DNA from: Mercurialis annua
Taxonomy: Eukaryota > Streptophyta > Magnoliopsida > Malpighiales > Euphorbiaceae
Reading direction: 5' to 3'
DNA: 64,000 nucleotides
NCBI RefSeq assembly: GCF_937616625.2
Contig: NC_065577.1
Coordinates: 620,001-684,000 of the forward strand
Both the position numbers and the translations under genes were made by a program. The notes under the pieces were generated by a model. It saw only the letters and a program-made list of their open reading frames with translations. It did not search any database and had not been told where the DNA came from. Below, piece by piece: positions 23,094 to 33,329 of the stretch; position 1 is the first letter of the stretch, and every line of letters starts with the position of its first letter.

Positions 23094-24587
23094 ATGGCTG
23101 CTTCTACTACAACAACTTCACTCTTCCTCTCCTCTCCACGCGCCGCCGCACGCTCTCTCCTGAACCCTATTCGCCTCCCATTCCCCTCCTCCTCCTCCGC
23201 CTTTCCCTCCAAATCCCTCACTTTGAAATCCCCGCCTCCTTTTTCCCCTCTCAAGATTCTCTGCTCTCGCGGTTCTCGAGGTAATTGAACTTCTTCTCTT
23301 TAATTTATTATTTCTTGATTTAAATGTGTCCTTTAAGAAGAAACCCTTTGATTCTTTGTTTATTTTCTTTACTGGGTGCTTCTTTGATTTATGTATTGTG
23401 CGCTCGTTTCTTGATTTGTTTACTTATTTATATGCACACCCATTTCATTTCTTGATCTTTCAATAGGATAATCACAAAAAAGAATCTGATCCAATTTATC
23501 ATAATCGATTAGTTAACTTAGCATCTTAAAAAGTGGCTAGAAATCTTTAGCTTTGTTATTTTGTATAAGGCTTTGAAAAGGATTCAAGAAATTAATGTTG
23601 GATCCAGTTCAAGAAATTATTTGGGTTTTAAGTTAAATTGTGAATTGATGGATGCTGATAAAGTGAATGGCAATGCTGTGAGCAAAAAAGAAATGATTCA
23701 TAATATGGATGAGGCTAGTCGAGTTTGACCATATTTGTTAATCCCGTGATTTTGGAGACACTTAGAATCTTGGTTGGTTGTATTTGTTCTTTTAGCTTTG
23801 GTTTGTTTAGGGTAGAGATTTTGAGTTTGTTTCCTATGTTGAGATTTTGTTGTCGGTTTCATATAGTATGTGATGCCTTGTTCTATAATACGAACTAGCA
23901 GGATTTTGTGTCTCGTTGCTTGTTATGTTATTATGTACTTATTTTCGCCAAGTACTCCAATTGAATTAACTTGTGCTTAATACATTTCGTTAGCTGTGTG
24001 CGTGTAAGCGATGTGTCTTCCATAAAACCTTCAATCGTGCTAAAGGAATATACGAATGCAAATCTTTGCAGCTGCGAAAATTTCTTTTTCTTTTTCTGTT
24101 TCCGTATGGTACTATTGTTTACTCAAATTGAAGTAACTAAGAGAAATTATTACATCTTCATAATTATAGGTTATTTGATGTTTTGTTGGTATTGCTGAGA
24201 TGTCTAATCTGAGAGTATAATCTAGGATTTCGCGCTTAACAACATTTTTGGGATATGTTTGTTACAGATGCTGTTGTCACTAAGGACTCATGGGATGACT
24301 TGATTGTGAAGAGTGATATTCCAGTCTTGGTTGAATTCTACGCAAGTTGGTGTGGGCCTTGCACGATGGTACACCGAGTGATTGACGAAATTGCAGCAGA
24401 GTACGGCGGTAAACTCAAGTTCTTTGTACTCAACACCGACAGTGACTCCGAAATTGCCGACTTCTGCGACATCAAGGCTGTACCAGTGGTTTTACTATTC
24501 AAAAATGGAGAGAAGCGAGAGACAGTGGTCGGTACCATGCCAAAGGAATTCTACGTTGCTGCAATCGAGAGGGTCCTGCAACCGTGA
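23094..24587 (+). CDS. TRXM3: Chloroplast thioredoxin, m-type (M3-like)
   Basis: Protein disulfide reductase of plastids. Two exons, 23094-23280 and 24268-24587, joined in phase 1, give 168 residues. Residues 1-60 are Ser/Pro/Arg-rich with almost no acids, a typical stroma-targeting peptide, and the start has a good context (AAAATGGCTGC). The mature part has WCGPC with Cys91 and Cys94, cis-Pro135 in KAVPVVLLF, and [17 protein letters not shown] near the end, the last stretch resembling Arabidopsis Trx M3 (a protein linked to plasmodesmal transport). Two oddities: Thr follows the active site where Arg or Lys is usual (CGPCT), and an extra Cys129 lies in DFCDI. Confidence 0.92.
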
Positions 24588-25239
24588 TCATACTTCAATG
24601 CCTGAATTAACATCTAGTAGAGTTGATTGGTTTTTTCAATTAGGTCAGGTATCATAAGATTTTGTTCTTTTCACTGCTTGAATTTCAATTGGATCGAGTA
24701 CATTGCTTGTACAGTTTTAAACGAATGGATGCTTACGGGTGATCACCATCATGTGGTGATCTCTATTGTATTTTGTTGAGAAACTCCTGCAAAACTTAAA
24801 TTCTGTATATGAGCATGAGGTTCATTGTTGCTGTTGTGCAAGTGACAATATTATTTCAGTGGAAACATCTTAGTCTTTAGTTTAGTGGAAATCTGGAATG
24901 CTTCTAAACTTTTGCATTTCTTTTGATCAATGTTTGTCTGGTTTTATCGTATTTTTCCGGTTTAAATCGGTTTTATCTGATTTTAGATTTTCATTTTTTA
25001 GATTTTGATACTGGTTGGCCTGGTCTGACCGGAGCCAACTGGCTTAACTCTTTCAAACAGTAGTTCAATTCTGATCCAGACTCGATTTAAATGTAATATT
25101 TACAAAAAGTCGGCTTATGTATTAAGAAAGTAGATTTTTCAAGGATCTAAAATCCCAATCCCCTTTGGGAGGATCGGGTTTAAGGTGAAGTTAAAGAAGA
25201 AATTACATCATGTAAAATCTACTTTTTCCTAAAAGGTAG
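24588..25239. other. Thioredoxin 3' flank, no gene seen
   Basis: Contains the 3'UTR, a short perfect palindrome-like GATCACCATCATGTGGTGATC at about 24739-24759 that could form a hairpin in the transcript, and degenerate CGGTTT-rich repeat sequence (24945-25080). Confidence 0.4.
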
Positions 25240-25254
25240 AATATCCAGAAAAAC

Positions 25255-25470
25255 AAAAAAACCCTTCAAGTTATTAGAAAAGAACAAATAAGTCATTTTA
25301 AGCTTTTTTTTTTTCCACTTAAGCCTTCAATGGTTTTAAACGGTATAGATAACCTCCACGCTTGAAAAAAGCTACAAAAATAACCAAAAGTATGAGGGGC
25401 TAAATGTCCTAAAAATGGACTAATAGGGCTTAAGTGCTCCTTTTAAAAATTTGAAGGGTTCTTTTGCAAC
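25255..25470. repeat. Small degenerate foldback repeat
   Basis: The phrase CCCTTCAAGTTATTAGAAAAG at the left is repeated in inverse form as TTTTAAAAATTTGAAGGG at the right, with AAGTGxxxxTTAAGC words inside. No flanking duplication was identified. Confidence 0.4.
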
Positions 25471-25489
25471 ATTTAAAAACATTGAGAGT

Positions 25490-25930
25490 TTAAGTGATAA
25501 AAATTTTCAAAGAAAACTACTATGAGGCCCCAATATTTGTCATAATTCATATTTTAGTCCCTCCCGTTTGAAAATCAAACGATATGGTCCTTCACTTTTA
25601 ATTCATTCAACGATTTAGTCCTTTCATCCAATTTTTGGTGTTAGTCAACCGACTCAGTGAAACTATATGGTTCCCCACTTTTGTTTCTCTCAACAATTTC
25701 GTCCTTCACTTTAATTTCTGTCAACGATTTCGTTTCTCATATTTGAAAATTAATTTATCCCTAAGTCTTTTAATTCTGTCGACTAACACCAAAAATTGTC
25801 GGAGGGACTAAACTGTTGAGCGAAAAAAATGAGGAATTATATTGTTTGATTTGCAAACAGGAGTGATTAAATTGTGAATTATGATAAATATGGAGGGCCC
25901 ATAGTAATTTGTTCAAAAATTTATATGCTC
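25490..25930. repeat. Foldback MITE-like element
   Basis: The left arm around 25518-25590 (ACTATGAGGCCCCAATATTTG, then CATAATTCATATTTTAGTCC) pairs with the right arm around 25850-25908 (ATATGGAGGGCCCATAGTA). Arms of about 80 bases stay roughly 80% complementary by eye. The exact ends and duplication are not resolved. Confidence 0.6.
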
Positions 25931-26465
25931 TTTTTAAAGAACTAAATAGTTTTCTTTATACCTTTAGCCTTTAAAAAACATACGGAAAATCTAATAAAAA
26001 TCTTTCAAAAAATTACTAAAGACCTGCGAGAAGCTATATAGGATAAAAAAATTAACTCACTTCAATTTGAGGGGTTAATTTCACGAATTTATACCATTTG
26101 TATAAGATAGACGGTATAAATAAATTTAATTAAAATTAAATTTTTTTACACCGTTCATTTAATAAAAAAATGGTATAGATTCGTTGAACAATAATCTTAA
26201 TCCGAAGAGATATGCGTTCATATGAATGTGATATGCCTAATTTAGCAATAAAATCTACTAAATCCTTATATGATCCTTTTATGTAAACTAACAAAAACAT
26301 AACAAATGTGTATCAAATTGAAATCCCTTTCTGTAAACTAGAAAAACATTACAAATTTGTAAAAAGTTAAATCCTATTTAAACAGACAATTATCTGCTCA
26401 AAGTTTATATTGAGAAAATATTTTGTTTCATTGTTCATCAACAAAGAAGAAAATTATTTAGACAA

Positions 26466-27478
26466 ATGACAATTCGCCAAGTTCTATCCTTCATCCAACG
26501 CCCCTACATGGCTTTTGTTCTTTTATGCTTTGTTTTGTTGTTAATTTCAGGTAACTTTTATTTTCTTCTACTCAAATAATATGTTTTTAGTTTGAATTAT
26601 AAGTAATGTTTTTCTTAGAATATTATTGACGAACCTATGATATCAATGCCATTTCTGAAAAAAACAATTCTTATTTTAACTTAACTCATAATTGTTCAAA
26701 TCATTTCTTCAATCTAATTCTTTATGTCTATTGATCAAATTTTTAAATTTTTACAATAATATATCAATTTGAAAGATTTACTGCAATTGTATCCAAATTT
26801 TTATCTGTCATTTTTTAAACCTAAATATATTCGTCTTTTATCAATTGTGATCAAATTATAGAAATAGTCAGATTTTTGTTATAGTCGTCTTTTCTCGAAG
26901 ATGGGTTGTATTTTCACAGTGTTATCACAATTGATAAAGAACTCAAAAATTTAAATTTGAAAAATGGGACATAAATATTTGAATATAATTACAATAAACC
27001 TTTCAAACTGAAATAAAATTAAAAATAAAATGATCACTACTGATACCGAAATGCAAAAATTTGATTATAAAATGCCCTTTATAATTTGATTGTCATCCCC
27101 GCCCTATTATAAGTTTTATTTTTCCATTCATATATAGAAATTACTCATAAAATCATCAATGCCATTTTTGAAAACAATATTCTTATTCTAAAGTTAATAT
27201 GCCCACACCATTTAAAAGTTTTTTTTTTCTAATCATATAGAGAACTACTCATAGAATTAGCAAATTTATTTATTGAATTTTTTTTATAATGTAAACTAAT
27301 AAATATGCATGATGCAGAGGCAGGACCAGCAGCTGCATTAGGTCCAAATCCGTCATGCATAGGAGCTTGTTCAGCTGTCCCAAATTGCAACGAAAGTTGC
27401 CTTTCCAAAGGATTTGGGAAGGGAGGAAATTGTATGGGTTTCGGTGGTTCACCATTATCTTGTTGTTGTTTCAAGTGA
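26466..27478 (+). CDS. Small secreted cysteine-rich (defensin-like) peptide, two exons
   Basis: Exon 1 is 26466-26550 (28 codons plus one base), ending TTTCAG|GTAACT; exon 2 is 27318-27478, after an acceptor ATGCAG, ending in TGA. Together they encode 81 residues. Residues 15-29 form a hydrophobic signal peptide core (MAFVLLCFVLLLIS). The mature part has eight cysteines at 42, 46, 52, 56, 67, 77, 78 and 79, with a Gly-x-Cys turn (GGNC) and the end SCCCFK. The split just after the signal peptide is the usual gene structure of plant DEFL/LCR peptides. The spacing C-x3-C-x5-C-x3-C-x10-C-x9-CCC is like, but not identical to, canonical defensins. No exon is longer than 55 codons, so simple ORF finding misses it. 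A possible TATA element (TTTATAT) is at 26404-26410. Biological role unknown: defence or reproductive signalling are the usual ones. Confidence 0.78.
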
Positions 27479-28960
27479 ACTTTACCTCACCTTCCCTAAA
27501 ATAATGTATCGTTACTCATCTTAATAAAACAAAATTTCTTACATAAATTATGTTATGTAAGAATTAATTTTTTATAATTAAACATTTTTTACATTATAAG
27601 CAAGACTCTAACCTAATATGACAATTCAATAATTGTTAGTAATTATTAAGAAAATGTTTCACTAAACTGGCACCAATTGATCAACTATTATATAAAGATT
27701 GATATCTGAAGTGATATAATCCCTCCATTGCTTCTTACATGAACCTTCATTGCAAGACTCTAAGGAACTTCTACCATTTCATAATGTTTAAACTTTATAG
27801 AATCAAACCGAGAAGACGAGCTCCTCGAATCCATAGCATTATATATGTAAACACTTCTCACTGGAAGTCTTTTTATGATCGTAATGTCATCTCGTTCTGT
27901 CAGGCTGATTAAACCTTACTAGAGGAACACTTACAATGTTAGCCATGTTCTGAAAGGAGAATGAAATTTCAATGAGCTTCATATTCCAGCTACCATCACC
28001 TTGTATTAAAATACTCACTCAAGAACTTTCAGCTCCTGAATGGTTTATTGATAATTTTAGAAGTTAATTATTTCTTTAGATAATCACTTAACCTATAAAT
28101 CCTAATAAACTCACCATTTCTAATGTTCATTATCAGAAAATGAATGTTGGAATATGAATTTCTCCGACTAAGCTTAAATAGTATATCTTTATCAATGTTT
28201 AATGATATTTTTTTCTGACTTTTTGAAAATCTAATGAAATCATAAAATTATCTTCATATTATAAAAATTTGTAAAGATATAGAAAAAAATTATCTATTAA
28301 ACCATAATATTTATACTTTTAAAAAAAGTTCAAAAATAATTTTTATAGTAAGGTTTTAAAAATAAAAATAAAAATAAATTTAATATAATTTTATTCGATT
28401 TGAAAATTAGTATGTTTCAATTTGATTTTTTTCAAATTTAATTAGATCACAAAGTTATATTAAAATACCAATTGAACGGAGCGTCTGAATTTATAAAAAA
28501 TTTAACTTAACTCAATTTTTAAAATAAATATTCTAATTGTAAAAATCAAACTATTTCGATGAAAATTTTATAAATTTTAAAATATCTAAACCAATTTATC
28601 AGTTTGATATTAATTTTAAATTTTAGTTCATTTTTTATTTGGTTGGATCTTTTTTATCAAATTTGGTTGGATTTCAAAGCAACCAAATTACATTTAAAAA
28701 TGAAATTAAAACATTTTAAATTAAAATTATTTTTTTTCAAAAAAAACTTTATTGTTTAAGCTTTAATTAAAAATATTTATTGTTTTAAAATTAAAATAAC
28801 TAGTAATTACGAGAGGATCGTTGTCTTTAACCGTATATTACAACTTACAAGTACGAATTATGGAATTTTTGCCATAAAATAAGATAAAACACCAAAATAC
28901 GTAACCGACCAATAATTTTATTTTATTTTCCAATCTTTTGTATACTTATAATTTCCAAAA
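27479..28960. other. AT-rich intergenic stretch, no gene seen
   Basis: Very AT-rich sequence with runs such as AAATAAAAATAAAAATAAA. No frame, splice-linked exon pair or terminal repeat was convincing. Confidence 0.4.
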
Positions 28961-30838
28961 CCAAATAAATCAGAATTCCCTCAGAATTTCTCTCAAATTT
29001 CCTTGTTCTTTCTCCCTTTCATCACGCTTAGTTAAAATCCTGGGTTTTGCATATTCATCTTTAATTAACTTTAATCGGGATTGAATTGAATTGCTTCGTC
29101 TATCATCAAAATTCTGCTCTGTTCATCAGGATCTAATTGGCAATTCCGCTCTGAATTTGTATAAGGTACCGTTTTCTGATTTTTGTGATTCTAATGCTTG
29201 TTTCATGTTCAATTGTGTTAATCTAATGCAAAATTTATCTGTGAGAACACTTTACAAGTAAAAAAGATTGGATTTTTATTGCTCGATCATTGTCTTCTAT
29301 TGAGCTCAGCTTGAAAAAGATTGAATTTTTTAAGGTATTATCTTCGTATTTTCAATTCTTGGTGTAGGATATGAAATTGTAATACGTGGGCCTTGATTGA
29401 AATTCAAGAATTCAATTCACTTTCAGTTTTCACCTCTGGTTGCGGTTGTTTCATTTTAGATATTATCATGTTGAGATCAATCCCTTAAACTAGCTATGTT
29501 AATGTCAATTGTCAAATAATGGTTCTGTGGAATGTAAAATCCGATTTACGCTGTGAAAATTATCAGCTGTCTGCTGTAGTTCTTGCCTTAGCTTAGCTAG
29601 TTGTAAGTCTGTCGATGTGTGCGTCTCATGTTATGCGGTGGTCTTGGGAGCAAGTTACTTAGTACGTATATGTATTATACACGGAATGAGTAGATGTCTG
29701 AATGCAGGAAAAAAGGCGTCTGCAAGTGTGTCTGCTTATGCAAGATTTTGAAGTTCGTAAATAGACGTTAGAGTTCCCTTTTCCACTGATTCTTTGTTTT
29801 TACTGTGCTTCCTGGTAAAATTTCATATTCTGAAGGATTATATAAAGAATTGGAGAGAATACCGAATAGCAAGTCGAAATAGTCTGAGATATTTCTTCAC
29901 TTAACTTCCATAAGTACCAGCTGATAGCTACACTAATTGAAAGTGTCAGAACAGGATGTTCATAAAAAATTATATAGCTTTGCTTTCTTGATTTTTTTGA
30001 AAGCTCCTCAGTGTAGTAGTCAACAATTGACTTGATGAATGAGTGGAAATGTGATGTTAGCAGGTTTCCATGGCGTAATCACGCTGGATCTTATTTTGAC
30101 TGCACTTTAATGAGTTGTTATTTTCTTTATTATTCGTAAAACCAATCTAACCATCTGACTATGGAATCTATCTGGATTTGATATGTTACATGGCAGTTAG
30201 AGTAGGGGGCTTATATGCAGTTTAAATATTTATTTGCTGAAACTTATTCACCATCACCATATCCTTACCAGCTTTATCATAAAGGTGGTCGATCCTTTTT
30301 TGTCCAACTTTTCCTGTATTAACTTGAAAATTTAAATTTGCCTGGTGATGGTTGTTTTAATAAATTGAATTTGAACAACGCATCTTAGAACATAAGGAGA
30401 GTCATCCATAGCTTCAGATTTATTTACTTTGCATCAATTTTGTCTTAAGTTTTAGGGAGAAGGTGCAAAAATGACTCTCATGTATATCCTGTATCTCTTC
30501 TTGGCACTTTATGTATTTCGGATCTCAAATATGACCCTAACGTTGAGAAAAAGTATCAAAAAAACACAAATAGACGACGTTAAACAGAATGAGTACGGCG
30601 TTAAACAAAAATATTAACGGAAGGGTCATTTTTTATAATTTTTCAAGACGTTGGGGTCATTTTTGAGATCCAAAATACATGAGGTGCCAACATGAGACGC
30701 GGGCTATACATTAGGGTCATTTTTGCCCCTTTTCCCTAAGTTTTATGAGGAGCACCCTTGTAAAAGTTCTTAAATATTGTTTCTTGTTTTTCCGACTTAC
30801 AGGAATCTTTAACTTGTTAAGCATATAATAAAGAAGTG
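28961..30838 (+). promoter_or_regulatory. 5'UTR exon and long leader intron of the NYN gene
   Basis: A pyrimidine-rich leader (about 28975-29165) ends at a donor ATAAG|GTACC (29166). The acceptor TTACAG at 30797-30802 lies 36 bases before the ATG at 30839. The intervening 1.64 kb carries no frame and has a MITE at 30455-30736. Confidence 0.65.
30455..30736. mobile_element. Mutator-type MITE in the NYN leader intron
   Basis: A 282-bp element with terminal repeats GGGAGAAGGTGCAAAAATGA and, inverted, GGGAAAAGGGGCAAAAATGA. It is flanked by a perfect 9-bp duplication TAAGTTTTA (30446-30454 and 30737-30745), the signature of Mutator-like insertion. Arms of about 90 bases are complementary. Confidence 0.85.
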
Positions 30839-32437
30839 ATGGCTAATCAAAATGTATCAGCACATATGGTGGTACCCACTGATTCATCTGAACTGAGAAG
30901 AATGACAAGTTCGGCAGATTTTGGCATGCACAGAGTTCAACCTCTGCCAATCCAGCAAAACAGAAGCTCTTTGGATGGTCCTGTAGCTATCCTTTGGGAC
31001 ATTGAGAACTGCCCTGTTCCAAGTGATGTTCGCTCTGAAGATGTAGCTGGTAATATCAGAATGGCTTTACGGGTACATAATGTAATTAAAGGCGCTGTTA
31101 TGATGTTTTCTGCATATGGGGATTTTAATTCCTTCCCTAGGAGACTCAGAGAGGGCTGCCAGAGAACTGGTGTTAAACTCATTGATGTTCCGAATGGTAG
31201 AAAGGATGCTGCCGATAAAGCCATTTTGGTGGACATGTTTCTTTTTGCCCTTGACAACCCGCCGCCTTCTTCCATTGTGCTTATATCCGGGGATGTTGAT
31301 TTCGCTCCAGCTCTCCACATACTTGGTCAACGTGGATATACAGTGGTCCTTGTTATCCCTTCTGGGGTAGGTGTTTCATCTGCTTTGAGCAATGCTGGAA
31401 AATTCATTTGGGACTGGCCTAGTGTAGCTCGGGGAGAAGGCTATTTACCCCCCTCAAAAGCTTTAATGCCTCCTTATACAGGAGCAGCTGATATTTCTGC
31501 TTATCTCATGGGGTGCCATGTAAATGAAAACGGTGATGGCCAGAACGAAGAAGAGGCAATAGTATACAGAGGATACTCGCAAAGCTATTATAACTCGAGA
31601 GATTTCTCTTTAGTATCTCAGTCCTTGTCTGAACACAATAGTTCTTCAATAAATATGCCTTATTTCCCCACTAGTATAAGATCACAGAGTCTTCCATCTT
31701 CTCTAAATGAAACTTTAGCAGGCCCTGTATTCTACGACGACCAATATAACTCTCCTATGTGGGTACAACCTGGGGACATAAATGGTCTGAAGGTACAATT
31801 GGTGAAGTTACTTGAACTTTCAGGAGGATGTTTGCCTCTTACTCGTGTTCCTGCCGACTACCAGAAGCTTTATGGACGGCCTCTCTATGTATCGGAGTAT
31901 GGGGCAATCAAGCTGGTGAATCTTTTCAAGAAAATGAGTGATGCGTTGGCCGTAGATGGAAAGGGCCAAAAGAAGTTTGTTTACCTTCGAAGCTGGAAAG
32001 TAAGCCCGAGCGCACCTCCTTTTGTTTTATCAAGAAAAGATAAGAAAGGAAAGGGTTCTCAGGAGGAAAGCTTAGATGTTACAACTGGGGCTGGCTCCTC
32101 AGACGAGTTCTCAGACGAGGAAAGGGTAGTAGTTGAGGAACAAGAAGATAGGAGGCACCAAAGTAAGAGTAGTACTGGGACAATAGCCTGTTATGAAGTT
32201 ACACAAAATCTTGAGCAATTTAAGTATGAGTTGCAAGATATTTTAGTGAGCTATTCTTGTCGAATTTTCGTTGGCTGTTTTGAGGCAATATATCAGCAAC
32301 GTTACAAGAAACCACTAGACTATCAACGATTTGGTGTTAACCAGCTGGAAGAGCTTTTTAATAAGGTGACTGATGTTGTTGTTTTAAATGAAGAACCAGT
32401 AACCAAGAGGAAATTCCTGGCTGCAGTTAGCGGCTAA
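30839..32437 (+). CDS. NYN-domain putative RNase with two OST-HTH/LOTUS domains (MARF1/limkain-b1 type)
   Basis: Single coding exon of 532 residues; the start is the ATG at 30839 (MANQNVS), since the codon before it is GTG. The NYN domain (about 46-200) has PIN-like acidic residues: Asp54 in ILWDIENCPVP, Asp123 and Asp126 in GRKDAADKAI, Asp152 and Asp154 in SGDVDFAPAL, consistent with a metal-dependent RNase fold. Two OST-HTH/LOTUS-like segments follow: about 310-388 (GLKVQLVKLLELSGGCLPL...) and 450-531 (QFKYELQDILVSY...FGVNQLEELF), separated by a Lys/Glu/Ser-rich linker. The architecture matches plant proteins labelled 'putative endonuclease or glycosyl hydrolase' and animal MARF1, which acts on RNA. 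The plant substrate is unknown. The linker Ser/Asp/Glu stretch could be a phosphorylation site. Confidence 0.88.
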   Translation: MANQNVSAHMVVPTDSSELRRMTSSADFGMHRVQPLPIQQNRSSLDGPVAILWDIENCPVPSDVRSEDVAGNIRMALRVHNVIKGAVMMFSAYGDFNSFPRRLREGCQRTGVKLIDVPNGRKDAADKAILVDMFLFALDNPPPSSIVLISGDVDFAPALHILGQRGYTVVLVIPSGVGVSSALSNAGKFIWDWPSVARGEGYLPPSKALMPPYTGAADISAYLMGCHVNENGDGQNEEEAIVYRGYSQSYYNSRDFSLVSQSLSEHNSSSINMPYFPTSIRSQSLPSSLNETLAGPVFYDDQYNSPMWVQPGDINGLKVQLVKLLELSGGCLPLTRVPADYQKLYGRPLYVSEYGAIKLVNLFKKMSDALAVDGKGQKKFVYLRSWKVSPSAPPFVLSRKDKKGKGSQEESLDVTTGAGSSDEFSDEERVVVEEQEDRRHQSKSSTGTIACYEVTQNLEQFKYELQDILVSYSCRIFVGCFEAIYQQRYKKPLDYQRFGVNQLEELFNKVTDVVVLNEEPVTKRKFLAAVSG

Positions 32438-33088
32438 TACGAGTAAGGAGCCACCTATCTTGAAATCTTTCGCATACTGCACACTTTCTCATGTCTTATA
32501 ACAAATTTTTCCACCTTGGTTCATAAATGGTGGAAAAGGCTGGATCACATCTGTTGTTTTTTTTATAAAATATGTGTCCTGCATGGATATGAATGTTGTT
32601 TTTGAAATTCCCATGTATGCCTTTGTCACTCAGACTGATCCTTACTAATGCTTAGCATCTAGCTCTACTGTTTAATTTTGTAGTTTGTGTATAATTACAT
32701 TGACTCAATACGGTGCACTGAGTAATTTTGTTTTAATTACTGATCTTGAAATTTTGACATAAATAAATTTTTTTTCGATCATTAGAATTCGAGAAGTTGG
32801 AATTTCTTATTGCCAGAAGAATTGAACTCTTATAAACTGAGTTTTTCTTTATTTGAAGTGAGCGGAAGAAATTCAACAGTTCCCTTGGGGTGTTGAATCT
32901 CTTTAGTGCCAACAGCAATGTTGATATACAGTCATCATTTCATCCATTTTATTTATCTGAAATTAAAGGTAGTTAATTCGCAAGCTATGAAAGGATTCGG
33001 GTTAATTCTTTTTGCAGTTAATGAACTATAGGCCTTTTACAACACGGTTACCATCATTTCGTTTGTTATATTTTGGTAATCGAACTAA
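32438..33088. other. NYN 3' flank, no gene seen
   Basis: 3'UTR-like AT-rich sequence, without supported frames, in the convergent space before the subtilase gene. Confidence 0.4.
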
Positions 33089-33232
33089 CATTTTACACCA
33101 ACGCCAATTACTAAAGCAATTTAGGTCAAAAATTGCTTGTGGCAACGGAAGTTTATGTTGTTATCCAACGTGTTCGTTACCACATAAGCAATTTTTGGCC
33201 TGAATTGCTAGTCACCCGTTGATGTAAAAATG
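33089..33232. repeat. Short hairpin (MITE-like) element
   Basis: CATTTTACACCAACG at the left and, inverted, CATTTTTACATCAACG at the right bound a palindrome whose arms contain AGCAATTTAGGTCAAAAATT and its near complement. About 144 bp. It could fold into one long hairpin and give small RNAs if transcribed. Confidence 0.55.
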
Positions 33233-33329
33233 AATGTTCATTTATCAAAACGTACAAATAAAATGATTATAACCATTCTGTAAAAAGCATATAGTTCACT
33301 AACTGCATAAAACTGACCCAAAAGATTCT

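Noticed and set aside
23006..23284. 92-residue frame before thioredoxin
   Set aside because: Overlaps the transit-peptide exon in another frame, and the true frame splices to a conserved thioredoxin exon.
27229..27474. Minus-strand 81-residue frame
   Set aside because: Exact shadow of the exon that encodes the cysteine-rich peptide on the plus strand; begins and ends without signals.
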